A stretch of 64,000 nt of DNA from Tillandsia leiboldiana. Its lineage: Eukaryota; Streptophyta; Magnoliopsida; Poales; Bromeliaceae. Below are positions 22,458 through 32,156 of this stretch, in pieces. The stretch spans positions 35,993,562 through 36,057,561 of the forward strand of contig CM055063.1 in NCBI GenBank assembly GCA_029204045.2, written 5' to 3'. Made by a program: the position numbers and the translations under genes. How positions within the stretch are numbered: the first letter of the stretch is position 1; each line of letters starts with the position of its first letter. A model generated the notes under the pieces. It worked only from the letters and a program-made list of their open reading frames with translations. It made no database searches and was not told the origin of the DNA.

Positions 22458-25205
22458 TGTAAGACCCGGCCTTTCCTTAACCCTTCTGGTCACCCTCTTC
22501 TTGTAATGCCCGACCGAGGGCCTCATTTTTGGTGTTTTTCCGGACAGACCGTCGGGGCCCGCAGATAATTTTAGGCGGTAGAGCTTGCGGAGCGGAGCGC
22601 GCGGGCGCGATCGGTTTCTTTTTCCGACTTCCGGTCTGACCAGAATTAATTCTCGAAGTTGGGGTCCCCCTTAGGCGTCTCGGGATCCGTGTTGGCAACC
22701 CGCACACCTTTTAAGGTAAACCCTAATCCTTTTTAGTATTTATATGGCCGTGTGGGAAAGAGGATTAGGGTTCCTCTTATTTTCTTTTGGTGGCCGCCTC
22801 TTTTCTTTTTCTTCCTCCCTCGTAGCCGCCGGCAAAGAGTAACCAAGCACACCGCAAGGGTGGACCGGTGGAGGCAAGCGGACGATCCCTCTCTTTCCTC
22901 CTCTTTCGCACATCGAGGTGAGTCGGATGCGTTTCGTTCGGGGGAATCTCCCCCTTTTTCTTTTGTTGGTCACGAGGAGGGAGAAGGGACGGCGCCGTCG
23001 CGCACCGCTGCGCGCGGGGCCGGCCGCGGGTGGGGCGCCGTGCTGGCAGGTGCCGCGCGGGGTCGCCCCACACCGCGGGCAGCGCGCCCGCGCGACACTC
23101 GGCCGCGCGGGGCCGCCCACAAGAGGGGGCGCCCGCGCGGGCTGGTGCCGCGCGGGGCCGCCCCGCACCGCGGGCAGCGCGCCCGCGCGGCGCTCGGCCG
23201 CGCGGGGCCGCCCGCAGGAGGGGCGCCCGCGCGGGCTGGTGCCGCCCGGGGTTGCCCCGCACCGCGGGCAGAGCGCCCGCACGGCGCTCGGCCGCGCGGG
23301 GCCGCCCGCAGGAGGGGCGCCACGCGGGCTGGTGCCGCGCGGGGTCGCCCCGCACCGCGGGCAGCGCGCCCGCGCGGCGCTCGGCCGCGCGGGGCCGCCC
23401 GCAGGAGGGGCGCCGTGCGGGCTGGTGCCGCGCGGGGTCGCCCCGCACCGCGGGCAGCGCGCCCGCGCGGCGCTCGGCCGCGCGGGGCCGCCCGCAGGAG
23501 GGGCGCCGCGCGGGGCCGCCCGCAGGAGGGGCGCCGCGCGGGCTGGTGCCGCGCGGGGTCGCCCCGCACCGCGGGCAGCGCGCCCGCGCGGCGCTCGGCC
23601 GCGCGGGGCCGCCCGCAGGAGGGGCGCCGCGCGGGCTGGTGCCGCGCGGGGTCGCCCCGCACCGCGGGCAGCGCGCCCGCGCGGCGCTCGGCCGCGCGGG
23701 GCCGCCCGCAGGACGGGCGCCCGCGCGGGCTGGTGCCGAGCGGGGTCGCCCCGCACCGCGGGCAGCGCGCCCGCGCGGCGCTCGGCCGCGCGGGGCCGCC
23801 CGCAGGAGGGGCGCCCGCGCGGGCTGGTGCCGCGCGGGGCTGCGCCCAGGCAGAGTGTTCGTCGCACGGGCCGGTGCCGTGCGAAGAACTCCGCCGCACG
23901 CTGTTGGGAGTCGTTGTAAGTTTCGAACTTCTAAGTCTCGACTTGCCCATGTTCCTTCAGGAGTGCGGGACGCTGTTGGCGACTGGAGCATAGACGCGGA
24001 CTGGACGAACGCAGGACGACGCACACAAGGTGGGTACGTTCCCGGGGATTGCGGGAATAGGGATTAACTGTTAGAAATAGCATGTTGGGGCAAGGTGGAA
24101 TTATTAGTCTCCTTCTGTTTATGCACTAACCCTGTTATGTTATGATACTTAATGTCAATCTGAGGCTCAAGTTTTGCTACACGCACACCCGCGGTTTGGC
24201 CACCGCAAGGGTGTGCTTTTCCGGAAAAGTGGTACGTTGACCCGTGTACCCCACGCGGCGGTGGCGTTAGGAATGGGGGCCCCCATGGGTGGGGGGTGTG
24301 AGCGGTGATGTCGAGGCAGGTGCTCGGCGGCCGAGGCAGGTGCTCGGCGGTGGGCATCGGGGAAGGTGCCCGATGTTGTTTGATACAGGGTGTGGTTATG
24401 GTGGATGATGCATGGGAGGGATGGTTGCTCCGGTGTTTGTGGTTTGCCTTATCATTGTTTTTCTACGCTTATCATGCTATTTCTAGTCACTGACTTCCCA
24501 CACCGTGACAGGTTCGTCCAGGGGCGAGTGCTAGGGCGCCGGTGAGGACGCGAGAGTGCTGATCTGATTTTTGGGTGACTTCAGATACAGTGACTCTTCT
24601 TTCCCTTTTCTTTTATTATTCATGTTAGCTAGCTGTGGATTGCGACACCCCCGTGGGGTCGAAGTGGATGTTGCCCTTCTTCCTTTTAGAATAATTGGAT
24701 GAATACTACGTTCTCTCTTACTTGGCCGTTTTGAACGATGAAAAGCAAAGAAAACCGTTTGCGAAAACTACTTTTAAAACGTGGGTGTCGTGTGGGCACC
24801 GAGCTTTACAAACCTTGTGGGATTTATGTGTTTGCGAACTGTTTTCACAAACGATGGCATCGTGTGGATGCCGCTTTCAAAACCTTGTGATTATTTATCC
24901 TTTCAAAACACCGGCCTCTATGCTCTAAGTGAATGCTAGAATATCATGTGAATTGTTTGGTTGTATGTGTACGAGACCCCAACTGATGTGGTTAGAGATT
25001 GTATGTGCTACGCCTTGTGAAACACTTTGTAGTTGAGACGCCGTGCATATACAAAGGAGACTCTGCCCGTTTGCAGAGTGAATTTGTGTATGCGGCGGGT
25101 CTGGACACGCGCCGGGGAGTATTGTTTTACAAAAAAAAATATATGGCTGAATCAGGGGCATCGGTGGCTCCTCTTCCACGTGATTCGAACCCCCGGGGCG
25201 TGACA
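22458..25205 (+). mobile_element. Solo LTR, family E (2748 bp)
   Basis: Starts TGTAAGACCCGG, ends CCCCCGGGGCGTGACA, and is flanked by perfect GTGGA duplications (22453-22457 and 25206-25210). In order it holds AAACCCTAA and TTAGGGTT motifs (22718-22772), donor GAG|GTGAGT (22918), the GC array, acceptor CCTTCAG|G (23960), a 69-nt putative exon ending AAG|GTGGGT (24030), a hairpin plus palindrome (24183-24229), acceptor GTGACAG|G (24511), a 30-nt putative exon (24512-24541) before GTGAGG, and the U5 hairpin (25039-25096). Confidence 0.9.
22985..23855. repeat. GC-rich minisatellite of LTR E, unit about 93 bp
   Basis: Roughly eight tandem copies of a unit containing GGTGCCGCGCGGGGTCGCC, GCGGGCAGCGCGCCCGCG and GCAGGAGGGGCGCC. 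The last motif recurs at about 93-bp steps between 23210 and 23810, with one shortened unit near 23500. It sits wholly inside the predicted first leader intron. Confidence 0.85.
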
Positions 25206-28036
25206 GTGGATGTCTAAAGTATAAATAAACCTAGCCCAAGTGAGGGTTTTCTACTAGTCTAGTTATACATGCAACATATGACAGGGTGCTAGGCCAAGTT
25301 CAATACTAACATTTAATCAACACATATAGGAAGCAATAATCAACATGATCAGAATCACAACACTAGAAAATCCTATCTGATACAACATGCTTTCTAATAC
25401 TGCTCACATAATGAATGCTCACTAACAATATAGAGTTAGAGAACCGTCCACCGGTTTTGGAGACGAAGCAACCCACCTGAAGCGCGCGTCAATCCAAGAT
25501 CCAAGAAGGCTGAAACTGAACGGGGACAAATCCTCGGATTCCCACGATTCCAACGGGTCCAAAAACACCATAAAACTCCTCCTAGGTACAAAGATACGGT
25601 CCAAACATTGCAATAAGTCAAAATTTCCATAACACAAGCTGCTGTAAAATCTGTCCCAGAGAAGCATAATTACCACCTACGAGATAATCTCTAAAAATTC
25701 CAATAAAAATACCACGGCGATTCTCGTGAAGAGTAGATGTCGATCGAGTCCTCACAGGCCGAAATCCAATACTCGAGCGCAGAGATAAAAATCCGACAAG
25801 CCTCTGCTGTCCAGAAAATCCACCAGCAACAAAGGGGTTCAAATATGCCTTGTAAACCATGCCAATAACTCAGAATTAAGCAAGGTGATCAGCACAGAAA
25901 TCGAAGGCCTACCTCTCGTGAAACCGACGACGCAAAAATTGTCCAAAAATTCCTTCGGAGTAGCTCTGTGGACCTCGTGGACCGAAACGCGACGGAAATG
26001 GGCCACCGAAAAAGAAACGTCGCACTGCGCCGAATCGCCGAAGCCATCGATGCCGCGCCCTCCAAAAATTCCGAGACTCCTTCGCAAGATGAAGCACAAG
26101 ATGAGGATCAACTTTGCTTCAGCGCTTATCCACAGAAGAGCTCGGGAAAAGCCCAAAAACCCAAGGTGAAAGGCTATTTATAGTCAAACAATGGGGGGGG
26201 GGGGGGGATACCCCTCTGGGGTACAATATTCGGGTGCCCGAAATATTCGGGAATGGCCACGGCAGCGCCCGAATTCACCGGGGCGCGCCACGTGGCCCGT
26301 CCCACGCAACAGCGAGGCGCGGCCACCCAGGCCGTGCCACGCGGCGCACCCATGCGCACGGGTGGTTGGCGCCAGCCAACCACCGCGCGACGCATAGCGC
26401 GCCCACGTCGCGCCCGACTGCCCCGCATGTACGGCCACCTGCCCCGCCACACCGCGCACGACCTGCACAGTGGCCGGCCCAATCCGCAGCCGCCACGCGT
26501 CCCGCCTCGGAGCTCGCTGCGCCCAGCGCATGCACTAGGTCCATGGACCACGCACCCGCAGTGCCGCGTGGACCGAGCCGCGTGAGCCGACCAATCCCGA
26601 GCCACCACGTGGCTCCTCCCCTCGGTTTACAGCTCCCCCCCATGCACCAAAACGCGTAGAAAACTTCCGGGGGTCCGTTTTTGGGCATTCGGACTCCGAA
26701 AAATACAAGTAAATAGCCGATTTTCGGCGTTTTTCCGCTATGAATCCTAATCCGGTCTCGGATTAGCCTGAAACCCTTTCTAAAATTCGGCGAAAGCAGC
26801 CGAAGGATAGGCTTGATCCAGAAACCTCACTAAGTCCGTCCAACGCGTCCATTTGACGCGTTGCGGGTCCGACACACCACTAATAGGTGTTTCACTATAT
26901 GGGTCATGGGGAAAGCTGCACGGGGATCGGGGTCATCACAACCCACGTCTTGTGTTAGACCGGTCTTGGGAGCATGATAGTAAAGACACGAGATGCGACG
27001 AACGTCATCGGCCGAAGGCGCCAGTCGATAGGAGAGTCAACCGACAAGAGAAGCTGTCAACAGGAGATTTGACGTCCCATCTAAGACCGTCTCTCAGCTG
27101 AAGACACATACAATACCGCCTTAGTCAAGCGATAGAAGAGGCAAAATCAAGGTCAATCCTCAGCTGCTCTAAGCTGCAGAATGAAAGATCTTGGAAGAAA
27201 GGAAAGATCTTGGAAGGAAGGAGTGTGAGATTCGGGCGTGAATCTCGCAACTAACCCGAAATGGCAAGCCCATTACTAGAAAGTACCGAGGATCACGCTC
27301 TGACACGATGACACGGGAGGTGAACCTGGACGAATAAGCGACTACTATCCTAATTGAAGGCATTCGGCTCAAAAGGAAGTGGTTGCTGAATTTTTTATAG
27401 CTTCCCCCAATTTGCACCGATAATTCAAATTGGCGCCTAATAACATAGTTCGAAATGTGTATAAATACCCAAACCATCGAAGGAAAAGGGGTCCGTCAAC
27501 CTCGTAAGCCTGGTACCACCCCAGCATTTCTTCTTATCTAGGAGTAGGGTAACTTAACTTTTATCGCTTTTCTTTGTTGCTTTTCTAGGAGTAGGCTTAA
27601 TTGTAATCCTTCTATCCCTTTTTCCCACTTGTATCTTCTCTTCTTGCAATATAAAGCCATAATCGACTCATTAGACGTGTCATTTATTGTCTCTTCTACC
27701 CACGATCGGCTCCTTAGCCCCTCATGTTTATTTATCTCTCATCCAGTTCGGCTACTCCAAGTCAAAACCGGCAATCCCTCTGTACCTCCATACCCCGCTT
27801 CGGCTATCCTAGGTCGAGCGGTCGCGAGAAGTCAGCAGAAAAGAGCCTCCTTCTGCGTCCGCATCCCGATTCGACTCCTCTAAGCCGATCAAGTGCGAGA
27901 GTTACCAGAGGAGAACCCGGCCGAGCAGATCCCTCCTCGGCCCGATCGCTTGATTGTTGGCATGCGTTCACTTCAACACCTTTGGAGGGTCACCCAGGGG
28001 TCGATCATGCGCAAGCCATATTTTGGCCCCAACACT

Positions 28037-28047
28037 TGGTTTCACTC
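28037..28047 (+). other. Degenerate primer binding site behind F1
   Basis: TGGTTTCACTC keeps TGGT.TCA of the methionine-tRNA primer site, two bases after the LTR end. The position is right and the match is weak. Confidence 0.4.
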
Positions 28048-28107
28048 TTCTCTTTCTGTTGAGTATTCTTTTATTTGTGTTTATTGGGCATTTGTTTTAA
28101 GACACCA

Positions 28108-28464
28108 TGTCTGAAACTAAGTTTGTTACAAATGAGTCCAAATCTACGATTGCTGGTATAATACCGATAATGACCAAAATCACATAACACAAACTCAATG
28201 ACTCCAATTATCTGGAGTGGAGCAAGACAGTTCGTGTTTATCTATGAAACATTGATAAGGATGATCCCCTGACTAGTGATCCACTAACTGCTGATACGAA
28301 GCAAGCTTGGTTGAGGGTCGATGCTCGGTTATTCTTACAACTCAAGAACTTAATTCAAAGTGAGGTAATTAGTATAATTAATCATTGTGAGTTTGTGAAA
28401 GAATTGAGGGATTATTTAGATTTTTTATAATCTGACAAAGGAAACTTTCCTGCATATATGTTGT
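28108..28464 (+). pseudogene. Ty1/copia gag remnant downstream of F1
   Basis: Starts ATGTCTGAAACTAAG. The translation runs through KLNDSNYLEWSKTVRVYL, IDKDDPLTSDPL, WLRVDARLFLQLKNLIQSEV and INHCEFVKELRDYLDFL, the classic copia Gag N-terminal pattern (N-Y-x-x-W ... V). At least three in-frame stops interrupt it, and it is cut at 28464 by the inverted LTR F2. It lies 73 bases after the F1 LTR, so F1 is probably its 5' LTR. Confidence 0.82.
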
Positions 28465-29419
28465 TGTTGGGGTCAAAAAGTAGCTATGCGCGATCGGCCC
28501 CTGGGAGTGACCCTTAGAGATGTCGAATGCGCCGAACGCCAACAGATCAAGTGATTAGGCCGAGGAGGGATCTGCTCGGCTGGGTTCTCCTCTGGTAACT
28601 CTCGCGACCGTTCGGCTTAGAGTAGCCGAATCCGAATTATGGAGGTAAAGAGGGATTTGGTGAGTTCGACTTAGAGTAGCCGAACCGGGTACAAAGGTAA
28701 TGACACGGCTAAGGAGCTGATTATAACTTTATATATCAAGAGACAAAAATAATGGCACGGCTGATGAGCCGATTAAAACTTTATATTGCTTGGGAAAGGG
28801 AAACAAGGAAGAAGGTAGGAATAGAAATTACAAGCAAGCCTACTCCTAAAAAGCGGTAAAGGAAAGCGGTAAAATTAAGTTAACTTACTCCTAGTTATGA
28901 AGAAGCTGGGGTGGTACCGGGCTTACGAGGTTGCCAGACCCCTTTTCCTTCGTTGGTTCGCTTATTTATATAGTTTCGAACCAAGATGTATAAACGCCGA
29001 TTTCTAAAATCGGCGAAAACAAAGGGGAATTATTGGGAATTCCTCAACTACTTCTTTTTGAGTTGATTATCCTCAATAGGATAGTAGCCGTTTCTCGTCT
29101 AGGTTCATCCCCTGATGGTCGCACAGGAGCACAATCTTCGGCGTTTTCTAATGCCGGGCGTCGCTTGCCGTTTTCGATTGGTTGCGGGATTTGCGTCTAA
29201 ATCTCACACTTCTTCTTTTCCATGTCTTCCCTTTTTCGTCTTGAGCATCCGAAAGCTGACTCCGATTCCCGTCTTTTTCGTCAATTGACTGGAGAGGTCG
29301 GGTAGCCGCCTTCAACCGAATTTGATCCTAGATGAGGTGCGATTCCTCTCGTCGGTTGCTTCTCCTGTCGGCTGATGCCCTCAGCCGATGGCGCACCCCA
29401 TGCGTCTGAACTTTATGCG

Positions 29420-29424
29420 ACTGA
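29420..29424. repeat. Left target-site duplication of element 2 (ACTGA)
   Basis: ACTGA directly precedes the LTR start and is repeated directly after the other LTR at 39577-39581. Confidence 0.95.
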
Positions 29425-30578
29425 TGTAATACCTGCGGGTTTCGGGGAACCCGGATCCCCTTTATTTTTAATCTTTAGTGCACCGCGGTCCGCTTAAGGG
29501 GTCTGGAAGGTGGTTTTTAATTCCTTGTTTCTGGGCAGGCTGTCGGGGCTCGCGGGTATTTTTAGACAATAAAGCTCGCGAAACGGGGAACGGCGGCGCG
29601 ATCGGTTTTGGATTCCGACGCCGGGATCTCCCAGAATAAATTCCGGAAGACTGCCGACAGTCCAGGCGACTAACGCGGTTTTCGAGGCGGACCGGACCCA
29701 GGTTTGTGACCTATTACTTTTTCCCCCTTTGAGGTTTGGGGTTAAGTCCCACTCGTTCGTTTAGGGACCGGATGATTTATCCTTTGGTTTGGGGTTAGGG
29801 TTCGGGATTCCCACTTCTCGCACCCTCGACAGACGGTTTCCTGAGCGCAGAAGACGAGCCGCCTTCCTCCCTCCCCTATTCTTCCCCTTTTCCACCAGTC
29901 GGCGTGTAGAACCAAGGAGGCGATCGAGGAAAAAGGGACGAACGCCCGCACACCCTTGGAGACGGGCGCGCAAGAACGGCACGATCACCCTCGTGGAACC
30001 CTAGCCGACGAAAAACGAGGTAAGCATGGTCGTTTTCCCTTTTCGGTTCTTGATCGAGGAAGGGGAAGGGGGATTCTTGGAGGGTTTCGGAGACGGGCAT
30101 CCGCCGCCCTCGGAGGCGAGGGAGGGACGAGCCACCCGCCGGCAGGGCACCCGCGCGAGCTTGAGGCCGCGCGGGGCCGCCCGTGCCTGCGGGCAGCTCC
30201 CCCGAGCGGGCTGGGCACCGCGCGGGGCCGCCCGCATGCGGGGGCGCAGCGCGGGGCCGCCCGCATGCGGGGGCGCCGCGCGGGGCCGCCCGCATGCAGG
30301 GGCCGCCGCGCGGGGCCGCCCGCATGCAGGGGCGCCGCGCGGGGCAGCCCGCATTGGCAGGCTGTGCAGCCGCGCGGGCCGGGCACCTTGCGGTGCGCGC
30401 CGCGCGGGCAACAGTGCCCGCGGGCAGCGCACCCGAGCGGGCAGCGTGGCGGCGCAGGGACGTTGTCGCCGTCGTCGGAGCCGAGGGCCGTGCCGAGACG
30501 GCCGCCGGATGGTGTCCGGGCCCTTCCTTGTTCGTATGTTTTGGGTTTTGACTCCCCGCCCGGGGTTTCCTTTTGTAG

Positions 30579-30635
30579 TTTCGGGGAGCGAGCCGGGACG
30601 CGGAGGAGTCGAGCGTTGATCACCACAAGCGTCAG
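30579..30635 (+). other. Predicted leader exon b of element 2 (57 nt)
   Basis: Bounded by a pyrimidine-rich acceptor (GGTTTCCTTTTGTAG) and a donor CAG|GTGGGT. Equivalent segments between the same signals are 69 nt in element 1 (8663-8731), 69 nt in LTR E (23961-24029), 59 nt in LTR D (46687-46745) and 63 nt in LTR H (60614-60676). No transcript data; predicted from conservation alone. Confidence 0.55.
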
Positions 30636-30828
30636 GTGGGTTTTAATTCAGGATCAAACGTCGGGTTCCCGATAACTGTACTTCAATCTTTAAGTGTTCC
30701 AGTTATTTAAAGTTATGTTAAAGTTAGCAAATTTCAAGGCACTTGTTGATACTAACCCGGAAATCCTTATGGTCACTATTATCTGGTATACTACTGTTGT
30801 TCGGTTACTTGGCTCAAGGCTGCAGCAC

Positions 30829-30876
30829 GCGCACCCGCGGTTTGGCCACCGCAACGGGTGCGCTTTTCCGGAAAAG
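30829..30876 (+). other. Hairpin with TTGGCC loop plus palindrome in the leader
   Basis: An 8-bp stem (GCGCACCC/GGGTGCGC) encloses a 5-bp stem (GCGGT/ACCGC) with loop TTGGCC, directly followed by the palindrome CTTTTCCGGAAAAG. LTR E has GCACACCC/GGGTGTGC in the same place, a paired A-U to G-C change. Confidence 0.65.
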
Positions 30877-31219
30877 TGGTCGTTGACCCGTGTATACCCA
30901 CAGGATGGAGTGGGACCCCTTTAGTTATGGGGCTTGGATGCGCCAAGGTGTGAGCGGCGCGACCCGTCGGTTTAGTTGTCCGGCGGGGGAGCGATGCGAC
31001 CCATTCGGTTTAGTTGTCCGACTTGGGCGCGGTGCGATCCGTCGGTTTAGTTGTCCGGCGGGGTCGGGTATTGCAGGTTCACAGGTTGTTGATTTTACTT
31101 TTCCCTTGCGGGGGGGGGGGGGGTGGTTGCTCCGGATAGGCTACGGTTGGACGTTGTTTTCTTTACCTGCTTTACTATTATCATTGTTATCTAGTCGCTG
31201 ACTTCCCACTTTGCGACAG

Positions 31220-31248
31220 GGTCCTACCGGGGGGAGAGTTAGGCGACG
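31220..31248 (+). other. Predicted leader microexon c of element 2 (29 nt)
   Basis: Lies between GCGACAG and GTGAGG. The matching segment is 30 nt in element 1 (8114-8143), LTR E (24512-24541) and LTR D (56604-56633), always GTGACAG|G at the front and G|GTGAGG at the back. Confidence 0.5.
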
Positions 31249-31779
31249 GTGAGGCCGCGGCGAGAGATTCTGGGTCCCTGGAGACCTGAACAGTATTTTT
31301 ATCTTTTTCTTTCACATTCCATTTGCTATTTGTAGATTGTGGACGGTTCTCGATACCCTCGTGGGGTCGGTGTGGATGTCGGTATGGTGACTATTTAATT
31401 TCTTTGTCTTCCCTTATTTCTCTGTTGGCCGTTTTGGAAAATAAAAGAGTAAACCAAAGAAAAGATTGCGAAAACTTCTATTTCAAAACTCGGGTGTCGT
31501 GTGGGCACCGCTTTCAAACCCTGAGTTTATGTTGCTTTCGAAATAGGTTTCAAAATCTAAGTGTCGTGTGGGCACTACTTTCCAAAACCCTGAGTTTATG
31601 TTGCTTTCGAAATGGGTTTTCAAAATATGGGTGCCGGGTGGGCACCGTTTCAACCTTGTAGATTTATCCTTTCAAACTGAACGGCCGTGAGCCTTATTCA
31701 GCGCATTGTGAATGGTTGTATGTTCTGGATTGTTGTGATTGATCGTTTACTACCTTAATGAACATTGTACAAACCGTTA

Positions 31780-31845
31780 CGCCGTGCATATACAGGGGAG
31801 ACTCTGTCCGTTTGTAGAGTGATCCTGTATATGCGGCGGATCTGG
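31780..31845 (+). other. U5 stem-loop followed by GGCGGATCTG
   Basis: Outer arms GCATATACAGG and CCTGTATATGC pair perfectly, and an inner stem starts ACTCTG. In LTR E the lower-stem bases are AA/TT instead of GG/CC. The 3' LTR copy is at 39421-39486. Confidence 0.68.
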
Positions 31846-31943
31846 GCACGTGCTGGGGAAGAAGGTTTTCAAAAAAAAAATTTTACTACCTTTTGTAATT
31901 CGTTTCCGCTAAAAATAATCCCCCGGGGCGTGACAGATTAAGA

Positions 31944-31954
31944 TGGTATCAGAG
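31944..31954 (+). other. Primer binding site of element 2
   Basis: TGGTATCAGAG, a perfect complement to the 3' end of plant initiator methionine tRNA, eight bases after the LTR. Confidence 0.95.
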
Positions 31955-32156
31955 ACCTTGCTTTCAATCACAACAGTCGGTGCCGACGTCCACAGGAATA
32001 CCCACTTAACTACAAAGGAATGGAATGGATAGGTCGTTGGAGAGTAGGACGCGAGTGATCGAGGGGGGGGAAAATAAGTCCGAGTCCTCTTCTCTCGACA
32101 GATGGTTCGTTGATTGTTAGTGGAGTCTAGAACTGACTTATGTTTTGTGCACAGCA

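Larger units (their letters stand above)
20660..26940 (-). mobile_element. Solo LTR, family B, with nested LTR E
   Basis: Starts TGTCATGCCCCGGGG at 20660 and ends GGGGTCATCACA at 26940. The 5-bp flanks are ACTCA (20655-20659) and ACCCA (26941-26945), a target duplication with one transition. Without the nested LTR E it is about 3.5 kb, the same size as the family C LTRs (3545 bp). Near its U5 end a perfect 7-bp stem (ATACGGG/CCCGTAT, 20714-20731) precedes GGATCTG in element orientation. A donor CAG|GTGGGT lies near 25474. Confidence 0.83.
20253..28034 (+). mobile_element. LTR F1 of a copia-type element, with nested LTRs
   Basis: The LTR starts TGTTGAGACCAGAATTTTCG at 20253 and ends ATTTTGGCCCCAACA at 28034; these ends form an imperfect inverted repeat of about 14 bp. 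Removing the nested family B LTR and one 5-bp duplication leaves about 1.5 kb. The U3 carries variable tandem units with CATCGGCYGAAGG...CAGYCGA phrases. A TATA box (TATAAATA) lies at 27461-27468. It is followed on the same strand by a copia gag remnant. Confidence 0.78.
29425..31935 (+). repeat. 5' LTR of element 2 (2511 bp)
   Basis: Starts TGTAATACCTGCGGG and ends CCCCGGGGCGTGACA. Contains TTAGGGTT (29796) and AACCCTAGCC motifs, donor GAG|GTAAGC (30020), a GC-rich array of GCCGCCCGCATGC units (30150-30450), acceptor TTTTGTAG (30578), donor CAG|GTGGGT (30636), hairpin plus palindrome (30829-30876), acceptor GCGACAG (31219), donor G|GTGAGG (31249), small hairpins (about 31490-31650) and the U5 hairpin (31780-31838). 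Confidence 0.92.

Noticed and set aside
22752..24067. Several overlapping open frames of 300-415 codons on both strands in the GC arrays
   Set aside because: All six frames are open together, rich in Arg/Pro/Ala/Gly and made of tandem repeats. This follows from a lack of stop codons at very high GC. The same holds at 1744-2375, 8624-9986, 29876-30675, 37465-38323, 42762-43606 and 45814-46658.
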